Shown in pieces: positions 1 to 12,010 of a stretch of 64,000 nucleotides of DNA. The translations under genes and the position numbers were made by a program. The DNA comes from Flaccisagitta enflata (taxonomy: Eukaryota > Chaetognatha > Sagittoidea > Aphragmophora): positions 8,618,001 through 8,682,000 of the forward strand of contig OZ231127.1 of assembly GCA_965153355.1 (NCBI GenBank), given 5' to 3'. The first letter of the stretch is position 1; each line of letters starts with the position of its first letter. The notes under the pieces are model-generated. The model did not search any database and was not told the origin of the DNA. It saw only the letters and a program-made list of their open reading frames with translations.

Positions 1-108
1 TGAAAATAATAAGAGGAAGCATCTCTTAAAAAGTGCCAACCAAAACAGCGTCATGAAAATTGCGCGTAAAACGCAAGTGTTTGGTTCGTGGTTTGCGCTC
101 GCATATTT

Positions 109-179
109 TTTGTTGTTGTTGTTGTTGTTGCTGTTGTTTTGTCTTTTGTCATGTTGTTGTTGGGTTGTTGTCGTTCTCG

Positions 180-222
<43 letters not shown>

Positions 223-286
223 CGTCGTCGTTATTATTGTCGTCGCTGCTGTTGTTTGTCGCTGTCGTCGTTGGTCGTTGCTGTCG

Positions 287-324
<38 letters not shown>

Positions 325-406
325 GCTGTTATTAATGCTGTTGTTGTTGCTGATGTTGTTTTTTTAATGTTGTTGTTGTTGTTTCTAATGTTAATTGTTA
401 ATGTTT

Positions 407-450
<44 letters not shown>

Positions 451-452
451 GC
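109..452. repeat. (GTT)n microsatellite, interrupted
   Basis: Four runs of the triplet GTT/TTG, near 109-163, 179-225, 288-340 and 410-452, separated by diverged triplets. The Leu/Val/Cys-only reading frames across it are products of the repeat, not genes. Confidence 0.97.
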
Positions 453-529
453 TGTTGTTGTTTTAGTATTTTTTTCTTTATTGTTCTCATACTGTTCTAT
501 ACTTCAATGTCATCATATTCGTTGAGCGC

Positions 530-1521
<992 letters not shown>

Positions 1522-1584
1522 ACAATTTCTTTCCGTCTTTTGTTCAGTTTTGATTTTATGTCGCGGACTCTATAAAGGCTATAT

Positions 1585-1860
1585 TCGTCTGTCGGTCAGT
1601 TTTCCATCTATTTTTAGTTGCGGACACCCAACTCTATTAGAGGCTTTGTCCATCCGTCGGTCCCTCGGTCCCTCGGTCCGTCAGTCCGATGGTCCATTGG
1701 TCTGTGGTGTTCGAGTTGAAAAATGTGAAAATACGTATTTTGGACGCTGCTGTGTGATAGTCCGTGCGTGTGAGTGTGTTTAGGGTGGGCGAGGGTGTTA
1801 ATGGGGGTTGTATGCCCCTGCCCACCCGCCCGCAATGATATTGTGACCCTGCGTCACTTG
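1585..1860 (+). repeat. CCGT dispersed element, subtype B
   Basis: Begins near TGCGGACACCCAACTCTAT, then AGAGGCTTTGTC, a run of CCGTCGGTCC-like units, a central stretch with GAAAAATG, and ends with the GC-rich block TGCCCCTGCCCACCCG. The same order recurs at 2405-2600 and 59138-59345, and reversed at 23790-23945 and 25022-25160. I see no coding capacity and no clear target duplication. Confidence 0.7.
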
Positions 1861-1875
1861 TTCCATTGACCAGTG

Positions 1876-1979
<104 letters not shown>

Positions 1980-2404
1980 ACGCTGATAAGACAACGACCC
2001 ACTGCTTGCCCCTTCCCACACCCCTCGACGTTGCCACGTTGTTTTAAAAATCACCATCACCTAGCAGTTTTGAGGAAGATTATAGGATCATCGTCCTTTA
2101 CTATTGTGGTGATGTACGGCTTAAATGAGTCTTTGTGGTTAAGTATTAGGTGGGCGATGTGACATGCTCATTTTGGACGGGTACCCAGCATGTTCCAAGT
2201 CGAATGTTCATCGCCAAACGGATTTCAAACAGTTAGAAAGTTAAATCCAAAAAAGTGACAGCCTCGCTAGAACGGCGCCAAAATCAATATAGCGCGTAAT
2301 ATGTTAGAAAAGTAGTTAAAATATGCGATATGGGGTATCAATCGAAAGCCCTTGATATTCTGCATCGATTGATACCAATAATTGTGGTTTCGGAGAAATA
2401 AAAT

Positions 2405-2600
2405 TTTTTCGTCATACTTTCCTACTATAACAGGCTTTGTCCGTCCGTCGGTTGGTTGGTCGGTTGGTTGGTCGGTTGGTCCGTGGTGATCGAGTCAAAA
2501 AGTGGGGAAACACGCATTTCCGCCCCTGCCCACCCGTCCGCCACTGGTATTGGCCGTGTATCCGGCCTTGTTGGAGTCTTTGAGCACTAATTGAAAGGCA
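2405..2600 (+). repeat. CCGT dispersed element, subtype B
   Basis: Second + strand copy, with GGCTTTGTCCGTCCGTCGG, repeated GGTTGGTC units and the terminal block CCCCTGCCCACCCGTCCG. It is shorter at the 5' end than the copy at 1585. Confidence 0.65.
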
Positions 2601-2639
2601 CGCTCTCGGATTTGGGCAGAGAGGCATGATGTGAGGCTT

Positions 2640-4130
2640 GGGGTAGGGAGATGGATGGATACTTTAGAAAAAACAATGTGGAATTATAGGTTAAAGAACC
2701 CCCCAGGATCACTGCCCAAAAGGGCCTAAAGGGTACAAATTATCAGAAAGAAACAAATTATCATATGGAAGAACACACAAAAGCCTCATTTATTCCATAA
2801 GACTTTATCCTCTTTAGATTCTAATCAGTCGCCCAAGGGTGATCAGCACTAACTATTGCCTTGTTCTGCAAGATTGTGAATTTCAGTGGCTTTATATCTT
2901 ATCCAAAAGCCCATTTGGAACCCTAACCCTTCCACCATCTCATAACTCAATTGCTAATTTTGGGGCATTTTTTACTGCTGATTATCTGAAACTTTTGAAA
3001 CTTCATGACCTCAATTTAGCCTCTCAGGCTTGAACTTAGCCCACTCAAGCCCTAAATCAGGCCCAAACAGGCCTCAAATCCACCCCATCAGACCTCCCAC
3101 CAGCTACCAGCCCTATAAAGCCTAAGGACACCTGTATTCTACAAGACTTTGTCACCTTTAAGGCCCTTCCAAACCTCAAATCTGCCCCTGCTGCGCTCAA
3201 ATCTGCCCTTACCAGCCTTGTCAGTCTTCCCAGGTCTCATATCAGTTGACTCAGGCTGTAAATCTGCCCCCTCAGTCCTTCTAGGCCTCAAATTGGCCCT
3301 CTCCAACCACAAACTGGCCTATTAATGTCCATCCATCCCCATCCATCCCCATCCATCCATCCATCCCCACAGTCCTCAGAAGCCGCAGAACTCCTATATT
3401 ATTCACACTGTTGTCTTTTTCAAGCTTTTCAGACAGCGGCCCTAAAGGGCCGATCTCCTGTACAACACAGAGGGGAATTTCCAGACGTCTTTCCTCCATC
3501 CATATTTCCATCCATATTTCCATCCGTCTGTCTGTCTGTCTGTCCATCTGTCAGTCCATCCGTCCTTATTTCCATCTGTGTCCATCCACCCTTCCCCCAC
3601 CCCGGGTTGACCATCAAGGCCGCAAATTAGCCCTCCATGCTTCAAGTAAGCCCTCCAGGCTTCAAATCAGCCCCACAAGCTTTGAATCATTCCCCTCCCC
3701 ATGCCTCAAATTTGCCCTCCAGACCTCATATCTGCTCTCAAACCCTAAATTCTGTGCCTTCAGTGGCCTAAATCAGTCATTTAAGGCTAAAAATTTGTCC
3801 TCAGGATGTCTGGAATTCATCCTGTGTTCTAAGCAGGACATCGACTTTTTACTGCTGCCCTGCTCTCACCCACTTTAACTGGATCACTCACAGGGTACCT
3901 GAGTACCGCTGACCATGTGCGATGACTAGTTCACACCATAACCTACTTTCTTTTACCTGTAGAAATAAATTGTCTCATGAATTGAATCAGCTCTACCAGC
4001 CTTTACGTTAGCCATCCTAAGCCTCAAATAAGTCCTCATTGGTTGGATGAATGGATGGACGAACCATAGTCCCCTCGCATTTTGCAGGACTTTGTCCTCT
4101 ATAGGATTGCTACCCTGCTTTCAAGGGCTG
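2640..4130. other. Degenerate CCTCAAAT-rich tract, no gene seen
   Basis: The words GCCTCAAATC, AGGCCTCAAAT and GCCCTCCAGG recur irregularly from about 2990 to 4040, interrupted near 3330-3590 by CCATCCATC repeats. The words are the reverse complement of the GATTTGAGCC unit that forms a clean 20-bp array at 38395-38790, so this is probably a decayed array of the same family. Short open frames here show no protein-like composition. Confidence 0.6.
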
Positions 4131-4134
4131 ACTA

Positions 4135-4740
4135 CCATCTTGCTCAAAAATATTGTCTCAGTAATAAAAAAAGTTATTCATTATTGTTAATTTTTATATC
4201 AAATCATATTTTTTGGTACAGATATTTAGTATAGGCTCATATGGTACTAAATATTCTTTGTATTCATTTAGGAAACATAGATGAAGGGTTTTTCAAACAA
4301 TTTTGTAGAAAGAGTCCATTGACTTTTCTCGCAATTTTTTTCTGAGGCACTTTCAGACTAATGTTTATTCATTTTGATATAAAATCCAAATGGTTTGAAC
4401 TAGAAAAATCTAGTTGGCAGCATTTAACAGATTTTTTGAAGCTCTTTCTTATGGTCAACGGTTTATATGGTTTTTTAATGATAAGTGAAGAAAAAAGGAA
4501 TATAAAATTCGGTTTACATTTCTTTCCTATTTTTTTGCAAATTTGTTGCCTCTTGTTGATGTCAACATTTTCACTCTTTTGGCTCTAAAATCTGAACAAA
4601 TTGAGCCACTGAGCTCTGCTTGGCGGCATTTTAAAGATTTTTACTTGGTCTTTCTAAAAGTCAGAGATTTTGATATAGTTTTTAAGTAGTTTAGTTACAA
4701 AAGAACCATACCGGTGAGACGATATTTTTGAGCAAGATGG
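4135..4740. mobile_element. MITE with ~26 bp inverted termini and TA duplication
   Basis: The left end CCATCTTGCTCAAAAATAT is repeated in inverted orientation at the right end, ATATTTTTGAGCAAGATGG, ending at 4740. The similarity runs on into GTCTCA. TA dinucleotides flank both ends (4133-4134 and 4741-4742), as expected for a Tc1/mariner-type non-autonomous element. The 606 bp interior is AT-rich and has no transposase. Confidence 0.75.
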
Positions 4741-5209
4741 TACACTTGAGAAACCCATAACTCATATATGGTATGAGTCATTGCCCAAGGGTAATTCCCA
4801 TCTTGTTCCATTGAAGATTGCTCATATTCCACAATCTCCCTAAAAGATGGACTGACAGGTGGGCAGACTAACCATTGGATAGACCAACATACTGGCCCAC
4901 AGACATAACTTCTCAAAGAGATGTCAGGATTGATCACAAAACAGGATAAGACCATGAAAAAAGAAGATAGGAAAATCCTCCAAAATTCCCATGAAAGTGT
5001 CTATGTTTGACAGCCCATAAATTGGTTGTTTTTCAAGTGATTGACATGAAATTGGTGACGGTTTTAAAGATATTGAAAAGATCTTTAAAATGGGACCAAT
5101 CCTCCTGATTTGTATGGGAGCTTCAGCTTGTGGTCAGCAATAGATAAATACTCAAAATAATAATTTTTTTTAAGGATTTCCTACTTTTTTGAATTTATTT
5201 GAAAATAGT

Positions 5210-5800
5210 TTTGAAGTTTTCTAAATTCACGCGTAGGACCCTCTACTTTTACTAAAAATTTAAAATTGAGTTTTAAGTTGAATTTAAAATTTGAGGTTTT
5301 TACAAAACCAGGCTAAAGACCCTCTACTATTACGAAAATTTTAAATTTTTATTTTTGAAATTGACATTTAAGTTGAAATTCTAAATTCAGGCCTGAGACC
5401 ATCTACTTTTACTAAAATTTATTTTTTTTTTTCAAAATTGACATTTAAGTTGAAATTTTAAATTCAGGCCTGAGACCATCTACTTTTACTATTTTTTTTT
5501 TTTATTAAATTGCCACTTATGTTGAAATTCTAAATTCAGGCCTGAGACCATATACTTTTACTATTTTTTTTTTTTTATCAAATTGCCACTTATGTTGAAA
5601 TTCTAAATTCAGGCCTGAGACCATCTACTTTTACTATTTTTTTTTATCAAATTGCCACTTATGTTGAAATTCTAAATTCAGGCCTGAGACCATCTACTTT
5701 TACTATTTTTTTTTATTAAATTGCCACTTATGTTGAAATTCTAAATTCAGGCCCGAGACCATCTACTTTTACCAAAATTTTAAAATTTTTTTAAAAATCT
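5210..5800. repeat. AT-rich minisatellite, ~72-77 bp unit
   Basis: About seven copies. Each contains AAATTCAGGCCTGAGACC, then ATCTACTTTTACT, then a T-rich run and AAATTGCCACTTATGTTG. Copies start near 5310, 5388, 5465, 5537, 5609, 5682 and 5747. The stretch 4743-5209 before it shows neither a gene nor a repeat I can define. Confidence 0.9.
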
Positions 5801-5894
5801 ACTTTTAAGTCTGTATATGTTTAGGTTTAGGACATTATTTTGTTATTGTGTGTCACTTGCAATAGTTTAAAGAAGTGAGTACATATCTATTGTT

Positions 5895-6578
5895 GATTTA
5901 AAGGAAAAAGCACTTTTTTCTACGAGACCATAAAAGACCATGAAAATCATTTGTGGGTGAAGCCTACTAAGTTGGTTTGGTTTTACCAAGAAGAGTGTGA
6001 CGCAGTAATCAAAACGAAAAAATTTTTGTCAACTGAAAAGGACATTAAAAGTCTTTTTTTTGCGAAAAATGCCAGAAGAAGATTTCATTGAACAAGTAGG
6101 TATTGATAAAAACAGTACGGAGATTATTGTGGATGATTTTGCACCTCAGACTGGAAGCAACGAAAAGCTACGAGAAATTTTGTTGGTCATGAGTCAAATC
6201 TGGGTCCATCATTATGGCATCATACTAATGTATTCAACGCAAAGTTTTGAAATGTTTTTAAAATAATCAAAATTGAATCCTATGCTGAATAACAGTACCA
6301 ATCTCATTCTCTTTAAAACCAGTCATGAGGCCTGGAGTTTAAGGAGATACCTAAAAAACTACTTAATTCAAGTGAAGGGTGATGCGTCTTTATGGACCAT
6401 GTTCGAGAAACATTTGCAAAGTCAACAATATCAATGCATGGTAATTTGCATATCGACACACATGAGACGTCCTACGGTTTTTACAAATGTGATGATGAGT
6501 CAACCTGGACCAGTTTTCTCATTTCACCAGTCAAGTGAGAGCGAGCTGAGTGACGACGGCGAGGTAGATGCCAAGTAG
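5895..6578 (+). pseudogene. Polinton-type FtsK/HerA (A32-like) packaging ATPase, broken and N-truncated
   Basis: In the element this ATPase would pump DNA into capsids. The visible part begins with a partial P-loop (GKST, 5903-5914), continues through a KPTKLVWFY-like segment, has Walker B IIVDDF at 6123-6140 followed by a histidine-containing sensor region (VHHYGIILMYSTQ), and ends with the family's LNNSTNLILFK segment and a charged tail. Breaks: a frame change at the T8 run near 6053-6061 and an in-frame TAA at 6264. The first half of the P-loop is missing; AG at 5902-5903 could be a splice acceptor cutting the P-loop, with the upstream exon lost or hidden beyond the minisatellite. Family assignment rests on motif order, not on a search. 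Confidence 0.72.
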
Positions 6579-6594
6579 GAAAAAAGGATGACTC

Positions 6595-6927
6595 ATGGCT
6601 TGCAGAAAAAAGAAAAATCTGAAGGCCCTACTGGAAGCTTGTGTGACAGAGACATTGTTTGACAAACAATTAAAGAGAAACATGTTTCTTTGCGTTGTCG
6701 AAATTATAAGCAATTCCAAAATGAAAAAACTGAAATCCTGTTTCTCATCGTCAACTCGTAGTAAAATTTTAAAATTTAAAAAATTACTGAATTTTTTAAA
6801 GGATGATAAAATCTCGTTGAAAAAACGAAAAAAAAGATTTATTAAGTGCGATGAAAGGGAGAAAAAACTTTTTAATAATTACTTGATAGCTGATTTTATC
6901 AGCAATTGCATTGAATGTGATGATTAA
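6595..6927 (+). CDS. Small basic protein downstream of the ATPase
   Basis: 110 residues starting at an ATG 16 nt after the ATPase stop. It is rich in Lys and Phe, with alternating hydrophobic and basic positions and a KKRKKRF cluster near residue 80. The arrangement (helical start, an IIxNxK-like middle, then basic repeats) resembles short basic proteins I recall from Polinton-like and adintovirus-like elements, whose role is unknown to me. The frame is intact. Confidence 0.5.
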   Translation: MACRKKKNLKALLEACVTETLFDKQLKRNMFLCVVEIISNSKMKKLKSCFSSSTRSKILKFKKLLNFLKDDKISLKKRKKRFIKCDEREKKLFNNYLIADFISNCIECDD

Positions 6928-6934
6928 AGACATC

Positions 6935-7050
6935 TACTCAGAATGAATTATAGTCCAGGGCTGAATTGAAATGACACCTACCCAGATTGAACTATAGTCC
7001 AAGGTTGTAGAATGACACCTATTCAGGCAATTATAATCAAGTTTGGATTA
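6935..7050. repeat. Short direct repeat, ~50 bp unit
   Basis: Two to three imperfect copies of a unit containing TATAGTCCA and AATGACACCTA fill the gap between two genes. Confidence 0.6.
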
Positions 7051-7069
7051 GAATTTTGTGGGAAAAACA

Positions 7070-7947
7070 ATGAGTAGAAGCACACAGACGTCATACATAA
7101 AATCACCGCATTTGACTGCAGTTATAGATGACACGGGCATATCGTGCGAGCAAAAAATAGAACGGATAAAAGGATTGATTGATGGAAAAAATTTATCCTT
7201 GCTGAAAAGTGGGGAAGCAATCAATTCAAGACCGGACAATGGTGTGAACATCGGCGATGCAGTGGCTTCAAGAAGTGAATATGATGTAATTTTAAGTGAT
7301 TTGAATGGTGCCAAAGAAAGAGAATTGGGTGAGACTATTTTGCAGTCAATAAACCAAAGTGAGTATATGAGCTACGACAGAAACTCTCTCGAGATCATTG
7401 TAGCATCTGAAACCATCAGATTCACGAATATAAAAATTTGATTCAATTCTGTGTGAAAAATGACGCGGCTAATTTACCGATAGGATTAACTCTATTTTTG
7501 GAGGGACTTTTGCATATAAAAACTGCTGTACACGCAATTCGATCGGGCGAGTCCGTTGCGATCAAAGGCGATTTAATAAAAATTAGTACCATAAGAGAAA
7601 AGGATAAAGCTGCTTTAAATGTGGTACCTGCAAACAATGAAGATATTGGAGTTGACGCGAATGAAGCTGTAGATGGTGCTGTTGAAAATAACACGTCGGA
7701 CGCGCCTGTTGTGGCAGATGAAACGTCGGTAGGACGGCAGGAAGTGAAGGAGAAAGGGAGGAAGCGTCGAAGAGGTGTGGATGAGGAGGAGGAAAATTTG
7801 ATGCTTGATGCGAAAAAATTTGGCCTTGATGACCAATCTTTGAATTCTTTACGCCGATCGCCTAGGTTGACTGCAAAGTTGGACGAGGCGTGGAAGTCTG
7901 CCTTGGTCGCTCCAGACACTGGGAAGAAAAAGAGGGTGCGAAAATGA
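7070..7947 (+). CDS. Uncharacterised Polinton-type protein, one frame shift
   Basis: Two adjacent frames form one product. The ATG at 7070 opens the first. At an A5 run (7432-7436) the frame must change, after which the second frame runs to 7947. The segment around the join (SLEIIV, then TN-I, then PIGLTLFLEGLL) follows a pattern I recall from an unnamed gene of Maverick/Polinton and adintovirus-like elements: an acidic-start strand, a gly/asn turn, then Pro-Gly and a helix. The C-terminal third is acidic then basic, with GRKRRRG and a terminal KKKRVRK that could serve as nuclear localisation signals. Function is unknown. One missing base would explain the break; without it the protein stops after residue 123 of the 7070 start. 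Confidence 0.6.
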
Positions 7948-8030
7948 GATCTAGTGTGAGAAAAACTTTGACTTCTGCGCTTCAGAAGAAAGAATCTCCG
8001 CTGTTTCTGTCAAAGAATAAGAATTAAATT

Positions 8031-9106
8031 CATAAATATTTAAGTAAAAGAGGATTTGATGTAAAATGAGAAGAAATAGAAGAATTTCTTGAAGGGCAGC
8101 AGTCCAGCGGTTTGGTCATACGAAATGATTCTGAAAGATTAAAAAGGGAGACATCCAGAGCTATGATTTTGGCACCTGAATTTTTTTACTGGATGCATGG
8201 TGATTTAGCCTTTTTTAGTAAATATCGACAGTATGGGACTGACGCTACAAAAATGATTCTGTTGTTAATTGATTAGTTGTCATTAATGACATTTTTGGCC
8301 CCGTTGAAGTCAACTCGTGCAAAAGATGTGATTGCAGCTTTTGAATTTGTGTTTTATAACTCTGATTATTTGCCTGAACGCTTCAAAAGGTTCAGTATCG
8401 ACTATGGTCAGGAATTTGGCTCAAATCTTTTTTATCGTTTTTAAAAATGCATGGCATTAAATCTAACCCTATACCACCTAGAAGACTTGAGAGGAAGGGT
8501 AAGGGTTCGGTTTTCGCTGAGCAGGCTATTAGAACGGCAAAAATGATTATTGAGAGAAGCCTGCAAAATGATGAGAGCAGTGGAGTTATGAAGTGGCCTG
8601 TGAGACTACTGGCAGTTCAAAAAATCATGAATAGTCGAGGTCGTGCTGTGTTTAACGGCTATTCAAGTAAAGATATGATAAATCAAAACCCAAAACAGGT
8701 AGCCATGATGAAACACTCTCATAGGATTAAAAGTAGAAAGTATTTGAAAAAAAATCTCAAAAATCCAATGAATATTGAGTTGTACTGTGTAGTAAAGGTA
8801 CAAAAAAACAGTGCTAAAGAGAATCTGGGTTTTAAGGAAAGCCATGGAAGCTTCGGTGATCGTTACTATATCGTTTTGCAACGGTTTAACTACGATGGTC
8901 TATTTTACTTTCTTTTGGGCAATGTGTATAGTTTTGCCCCTGTATCTGAGGCCAAATTCTCATACTACGAATTAAAGGTGTTTAAAAACATGACAATAGG
9001 CCATGCACGGTACCTGAATTGTTTAGGGGAGAGTGCTGTGAGGAAAAATGATGGTGTATATACATATTTCACTGTAGAAGGTAGCAAAAAGCCCTATTTC
9101 ACTTAA
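8031..9106 (+). pseudogene. Retroviral-type (RVE) integrase of Polinton family, broken
   Basis: It would insert the element into host DNA. The N-terminal part shows the helical FLEGQQ segment. The catalytic D,D(~66),E pattern is visible: Asp in HGDLAFF (codon 8202), Asp in IDYGQEF (codon 8400) and Glu in FAEQAIRTAK (codon 8519). The C-terminal third (about 8790-8985) has the SH3-like SFGDRYYIV ... YELKVF pattern that follows the core in Polinton integrases. Breaks: in-frame TGA at 8067, TAG at 8274 and a frame change between 8418 and 8447 at a T/A-rich run. Open sequence resumes to 9106. Three lesions in about 1 kb make this copy non-functional as read. Confidence 0.85.
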
Positions 9107-9153
9107 AAAAATGTATAAAATTGTGTTTTACTTTGTGTGTAACAGAAAAAAAA

Positions 9154-9615
9154 ATGATGAATGTCACTTCAGGAATCGAATTTGCTTCGGTGGGGCCGTG
9201 ATGGACAAATAGCACAAATGTGACTTTCTCAGAATTATCAAGACAAACCTCTGTGGATTTGGAACCCATTGATAGCTATTCAACGGTATCGACCTTTGTG
9301 GATACAGTACCAACCAAAGAAATTGAAATTCCGGAGGTCGAATTTGAGCTGAAATGGAAAGACACTTTGGGTCTGTATATCGAAGGCCTCTTCGTCATTT
9401 TTGCCGTGTTGATGGTGATGTTTCTGCTCGGAAGGAAGGTGGTTGCCCATGTCCGGATGCGATTTGGTCGCGATTTGAGTGTAAATTTTCGACTTGGTGA
9501 TTGGAGCCGCGATGGCACTGACGCGACATCAAATGGAGTGCAACATGGCAGTGGGGGCGGTGGTGACTCTGTAGGAAGAAAGGGGAGAAATGTCGCGCTG
9601 CGTAATTTTGTTTGA
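9154..9615 (+). CDS. Small single-pass membrane protein
   Basis: An ATG at 9154 is in frame with the body of the gene but an in-frame TGA at 9199 intervenes; a GTG at 9220 or read-through would be needed. Residues after the TGA carry NST and NVT, possible N-glycosylation sites, then an acidic 40-residue stretch, one strong membrane segment (GLYIEGLFVIFAVLMVMFLL, nt 9370-9430) and a basic tail with a Gly-rich end. The positive charges after the segment suggest the C-terminus is cytoplasmic. Small membrane proteins are common in this class of element; no family is recognised. Confidence 0.5.
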
Positions 9616-9647
9616 AAAGAAGAAATGAAGTGTGGGAACTGAGTAAA

Positions 9648-10808
9648 ATGGAAGTTTTGCGGGAAATTAGAGTGGACACTAGTAAAGCTGGATGCTACGT
9701 GAGGGAAAAAAGCTCTTTTCACGTGAATTTGAATGGATTAACTCCTAACTACGATGAAAGGGACAAAGTGTTTGTGCGCTTAGAGAATTTGACAATAACT
9801 GAAAGACAAAAAAATGTGAAGTTTTTCATGTTTTTTGGAGAAGACAAAAACTTTTTAAAGAAAGAAGAAATACGACATTTTGAACTAAATTATACGTCTA
9901 TAGAGGATCTCTGCAAGCAATTGAATTGCCTTGTATGCAACAATTTTGTATATACAACTGTTTGTAGTGAATACAAAGAAGCGTCAGTGAAAGTAAGACC
10001 TGAGACAGACTCTGGAGTTGCATCGGAAGCAAATGGGAGTTCAAACAATTCGGCGGTGACTGTTAATGGAGCTGCTGCCGCTGCGGGTGACGCAAATTCT
10101 ACTGCTGCTGCTGTTGCAGTTGACGCAAATCCTACTGCCGCTGCTGCTGCTGGTGGCGCCAATCCTACTGCTGCTGTTGCGCGTTCTGGAGAAGTAGTTG
10201 TGTATGGACCTAACGTTGACATTAAAGCAAATGGAAAGAATGTAGATAGTACTTTGGTGGCAAATTATGATTTGAGGCGGTCAAAGTCTGGAGTGAGTTG
10301 GAAAAACAAAGTAGAAGAGTTATTTAATGTATCTTATAGTGAAAACAGGGTCAAGTTGGAAATGGCCCAGGGAATGATGTGTTTTGCTAATTGTCCTTTA
10401 TTTCTGGCTCTTGGATTTTATGACAAGGTGTCTCAACTGACAAATTTCAAAGGCAACTCTAAAGATGACTGTATGAGCGATTCAGAAAAGATGTCTTTAA
10501 AAATTTGTCGTAGCATGAGTCTTAGTGGTTTGGTGCATTTTTTGGATGAAAAGGGTAAGATTTGTCACAGTGAATTCAAGACATTGATAGAACCGACTAT
10601 TTTTTATGCCGGTAACACCTCTTCTATTCTATCATCTTACAATTTTGAGACAAAAAAACTTATTTGTCATACCAAAAGGATTTCATCTTGTCGACGCATC
10701 AAGGAGCTGAATTTTTGTTTGTACAATAATTCATTTTCCCGTTTTGATACCAGTAGTGTAAAAAAGTTTTCAATTAGCTTTGATTTGATTATTTTTAAAA
10801 AAATCTAG
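9648..10808 (+). CDS. Probable penton (minor capsid) protein with Ala-rich insert
   Basis: 386 residues from the ATG at 9648; the frame overlaps the end of the previous gene. The N-terminal 110 residues alternate strands (SFHVNLN, VFVRLENLTI) in a jelly-roll-like manner and end in a FELNYTSIEDLCKQLN segment. The middle (about 10030-10200) is a low-complexity Ala/Gly/Asn insert built from AANPTAAA-like units. The second half has LGF (10435 region) and ends with an RRIKELNFCLYNNSF segment and FSISFDLIIF, which fits the closing strands of Polinton/adintovirus single-jelly-roll pentons. The assignment is by pattern and by position next to other virion genes. The frame is intact. Confidence 0.55.
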   Translation: MEVLREIRVDTSKAGCYVREKSSFHVNLNGLTPNYDERDKVFVRLENLTITERQKNVKFFMFFGEDKNFLKKEEIRHFELNYTSIEDLCKQLNCLVCNNFVYTTVCSEYKEASVKVRPETDSGVASEANGSSNNSAVTVNGAAAAAGDANSTAAAVAVDANPTAAAAAGGANPTAAVARSGEVVVYGPNVDIKANGKNVDSTLVANYDLRRSKSGVSWKNKVEELFNVSYSENRVKLEMAQGMMCFANCPLFLALGFYDKVSQLTNFKGNSKDDCMSDSEKMSLKICRSMSLSGLVHFLDEKGKICHSEFKTLIEPTIFYAGNTSSILSSYNFETKKLICHTKRISSCRRIKELNFCLYNNSFSRFDTSSVKKFSISFDLIIFKKI

Positions 10809-10810
10809 AT

Positions 10811-11210
10811 ATGAGCATCACGGGTGACGCGTTGGAGGTCATTATGACCAAGATAAAGGGTAAAAATCGATTGGAACTGTCCACAACCAAAGAGAACAAG
10901 TCGGCCGTGGAAAATTATAACGAGGACATCAGAATACAGAAAAGAAAAAGAAAAAGCAAGTGAAGAAAAAGAAAAAACAAGTGAAAAAGGTGACCAAGGG
11001 GCCAAAAAAAAAAAGACAGAGAAGAAGGTTGAAGCCAAAAAAAGAAAGAAATCTACAAGTAAAAAAGATGAAAAAAAAATGACCAAAAAAAAAAAAAAAA
11101 AAGACAAGGAGGAGACGGAATCCTCCTCAAGTAGCAGTTCGTCGAGTGACAGTTAGAGTGACAGCTCATGGACTGAATCAAGTGACAGAGAAGAGGATGA
11201 GAAATATTGA
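10811..11210 (+). CDS. Lys/Glu-rich protein with Ser-Asp tail, frame-broken
   Basis: An ATG at 10811, 2 nt after the penton stop, opens a 50-residue frame ending KRKRKSK. Beyond it, Lys/Glu-rich and then Ser-rich/acidic sequence continues in other frames through A-only runs up to about 18 long (11083-11102) to TGA at 11208. The tail composition (a run of Ser, then DS and EED) is like a phosphoacceptor region. It is probably one protein scrambled by homopolymer length changes. Function is unknown. Confidence 0.4.
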
Positions 11211-11298
11211 CAATGAATGGTTAAGTGATTGAAAAAATTAGTTGATGGATTAATTTTGTATATAAGCATTGTAATAACTTAGTTTTATGTGCAGCAGA

Positions 11299-11773
11299 TG
11301 TCGTTGGAGCATAAACATTTGCCTATATGCCAAAAAGGCAATGGAATATGTAGAATAATTGACATATATGCCAATGGAGACGCTTTTGATGAAGAAGATA
11401 TGCACAGGAAGGTGCGGGAGGCGTATGAGATAATAAACAGATGTGATGAAAAGGAGAGAAAGATGTACAATTTGAACTCAAGAAGGCGACAAACTGGAAT
11501 TTGGTGCAGTCATAGGGTTGAATCTTATGGGCCCCGTCGGATATGGAGGAATTGATGAAGAAACAGTTAAAAAGTCAAGAGAAGAGAGAACAAGCAAAGA
11601 AGAAAAAAGCAGCTGGAAATGCAAAAATGGGCAACTGCAGTGAGAAGAGTGGAGATTGGGTTTCGTGGGACGATTTGGACGCTGAATTGGCGGACAGTGC
11701 GAACGGAAATGGAGAATGTTACGGTCCTGGGTGGGATGAAAAAGTGAATGAGAGGCAAATGCTTTTGGCATGA
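11299..11773 (+). CDS. Hypothetical protein, frame uncertain
   Basis: The ATG at 11299 opens an 85-residue frame rich in His, Cys and acidic residues. Between about 11490 and 11560 a second frame carries a hydrophobic Gly-rich stretch (GAVIGLNLMGPVGYGG), and a third frame from 11543 continues with a KKKKAAG cluster and an acidic Trp-containing end (DWVSWDDLDAEL) to 11773. The three pieces read like one protein with two frame changes, but I cannot prove their order. No family is recognised. Confidence 0.35.
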
Positions 11774-12010
11774 GCTAGAACAACCGAGAAGTAATGATTT
11801 CTGAGAAAGGTGGAAAGAAAAAGTGAAGGGATGGAATGAAACGCTTTTTGGGGGAAGTAAAAACAATGGGAATAAAGACAAAGATGATTGCATTGTGATT
11901 GACTGAATTTGTTGCCGATAAAAGAGGTCATGCACGTATGAATATGGTTTGTTTTTGTTGACAGTTAAAATTCAATTGATTGAAAAATACTGCATAGACA
12001 ATCAAAAAGC

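Noticed and set aside
4361-4588. Hydrophobic 75-residue frame as a membrane protein
   Set aside because: It lies inside a TA-flanked MITE and is AT-rich sequence with chance Phe/Leu codons.
5050-5160. Upstream P-loop exon of the ATPase in the MGPILLICMGASACGQQ frame
   Set aside because: It lacks the GK(S/T) end in a usable phase, stops at once and has no donor at the needed codon position.
6264-9201. Reassigned stop codons (TAA/TAG/TGA read as amino acids)
   Set aside because: All three stops also serve as normal ends of intact frames nearby (for example 6927 TAA, 9106 TAA, 16464 TGA), so simple nonsense changes are more likely.
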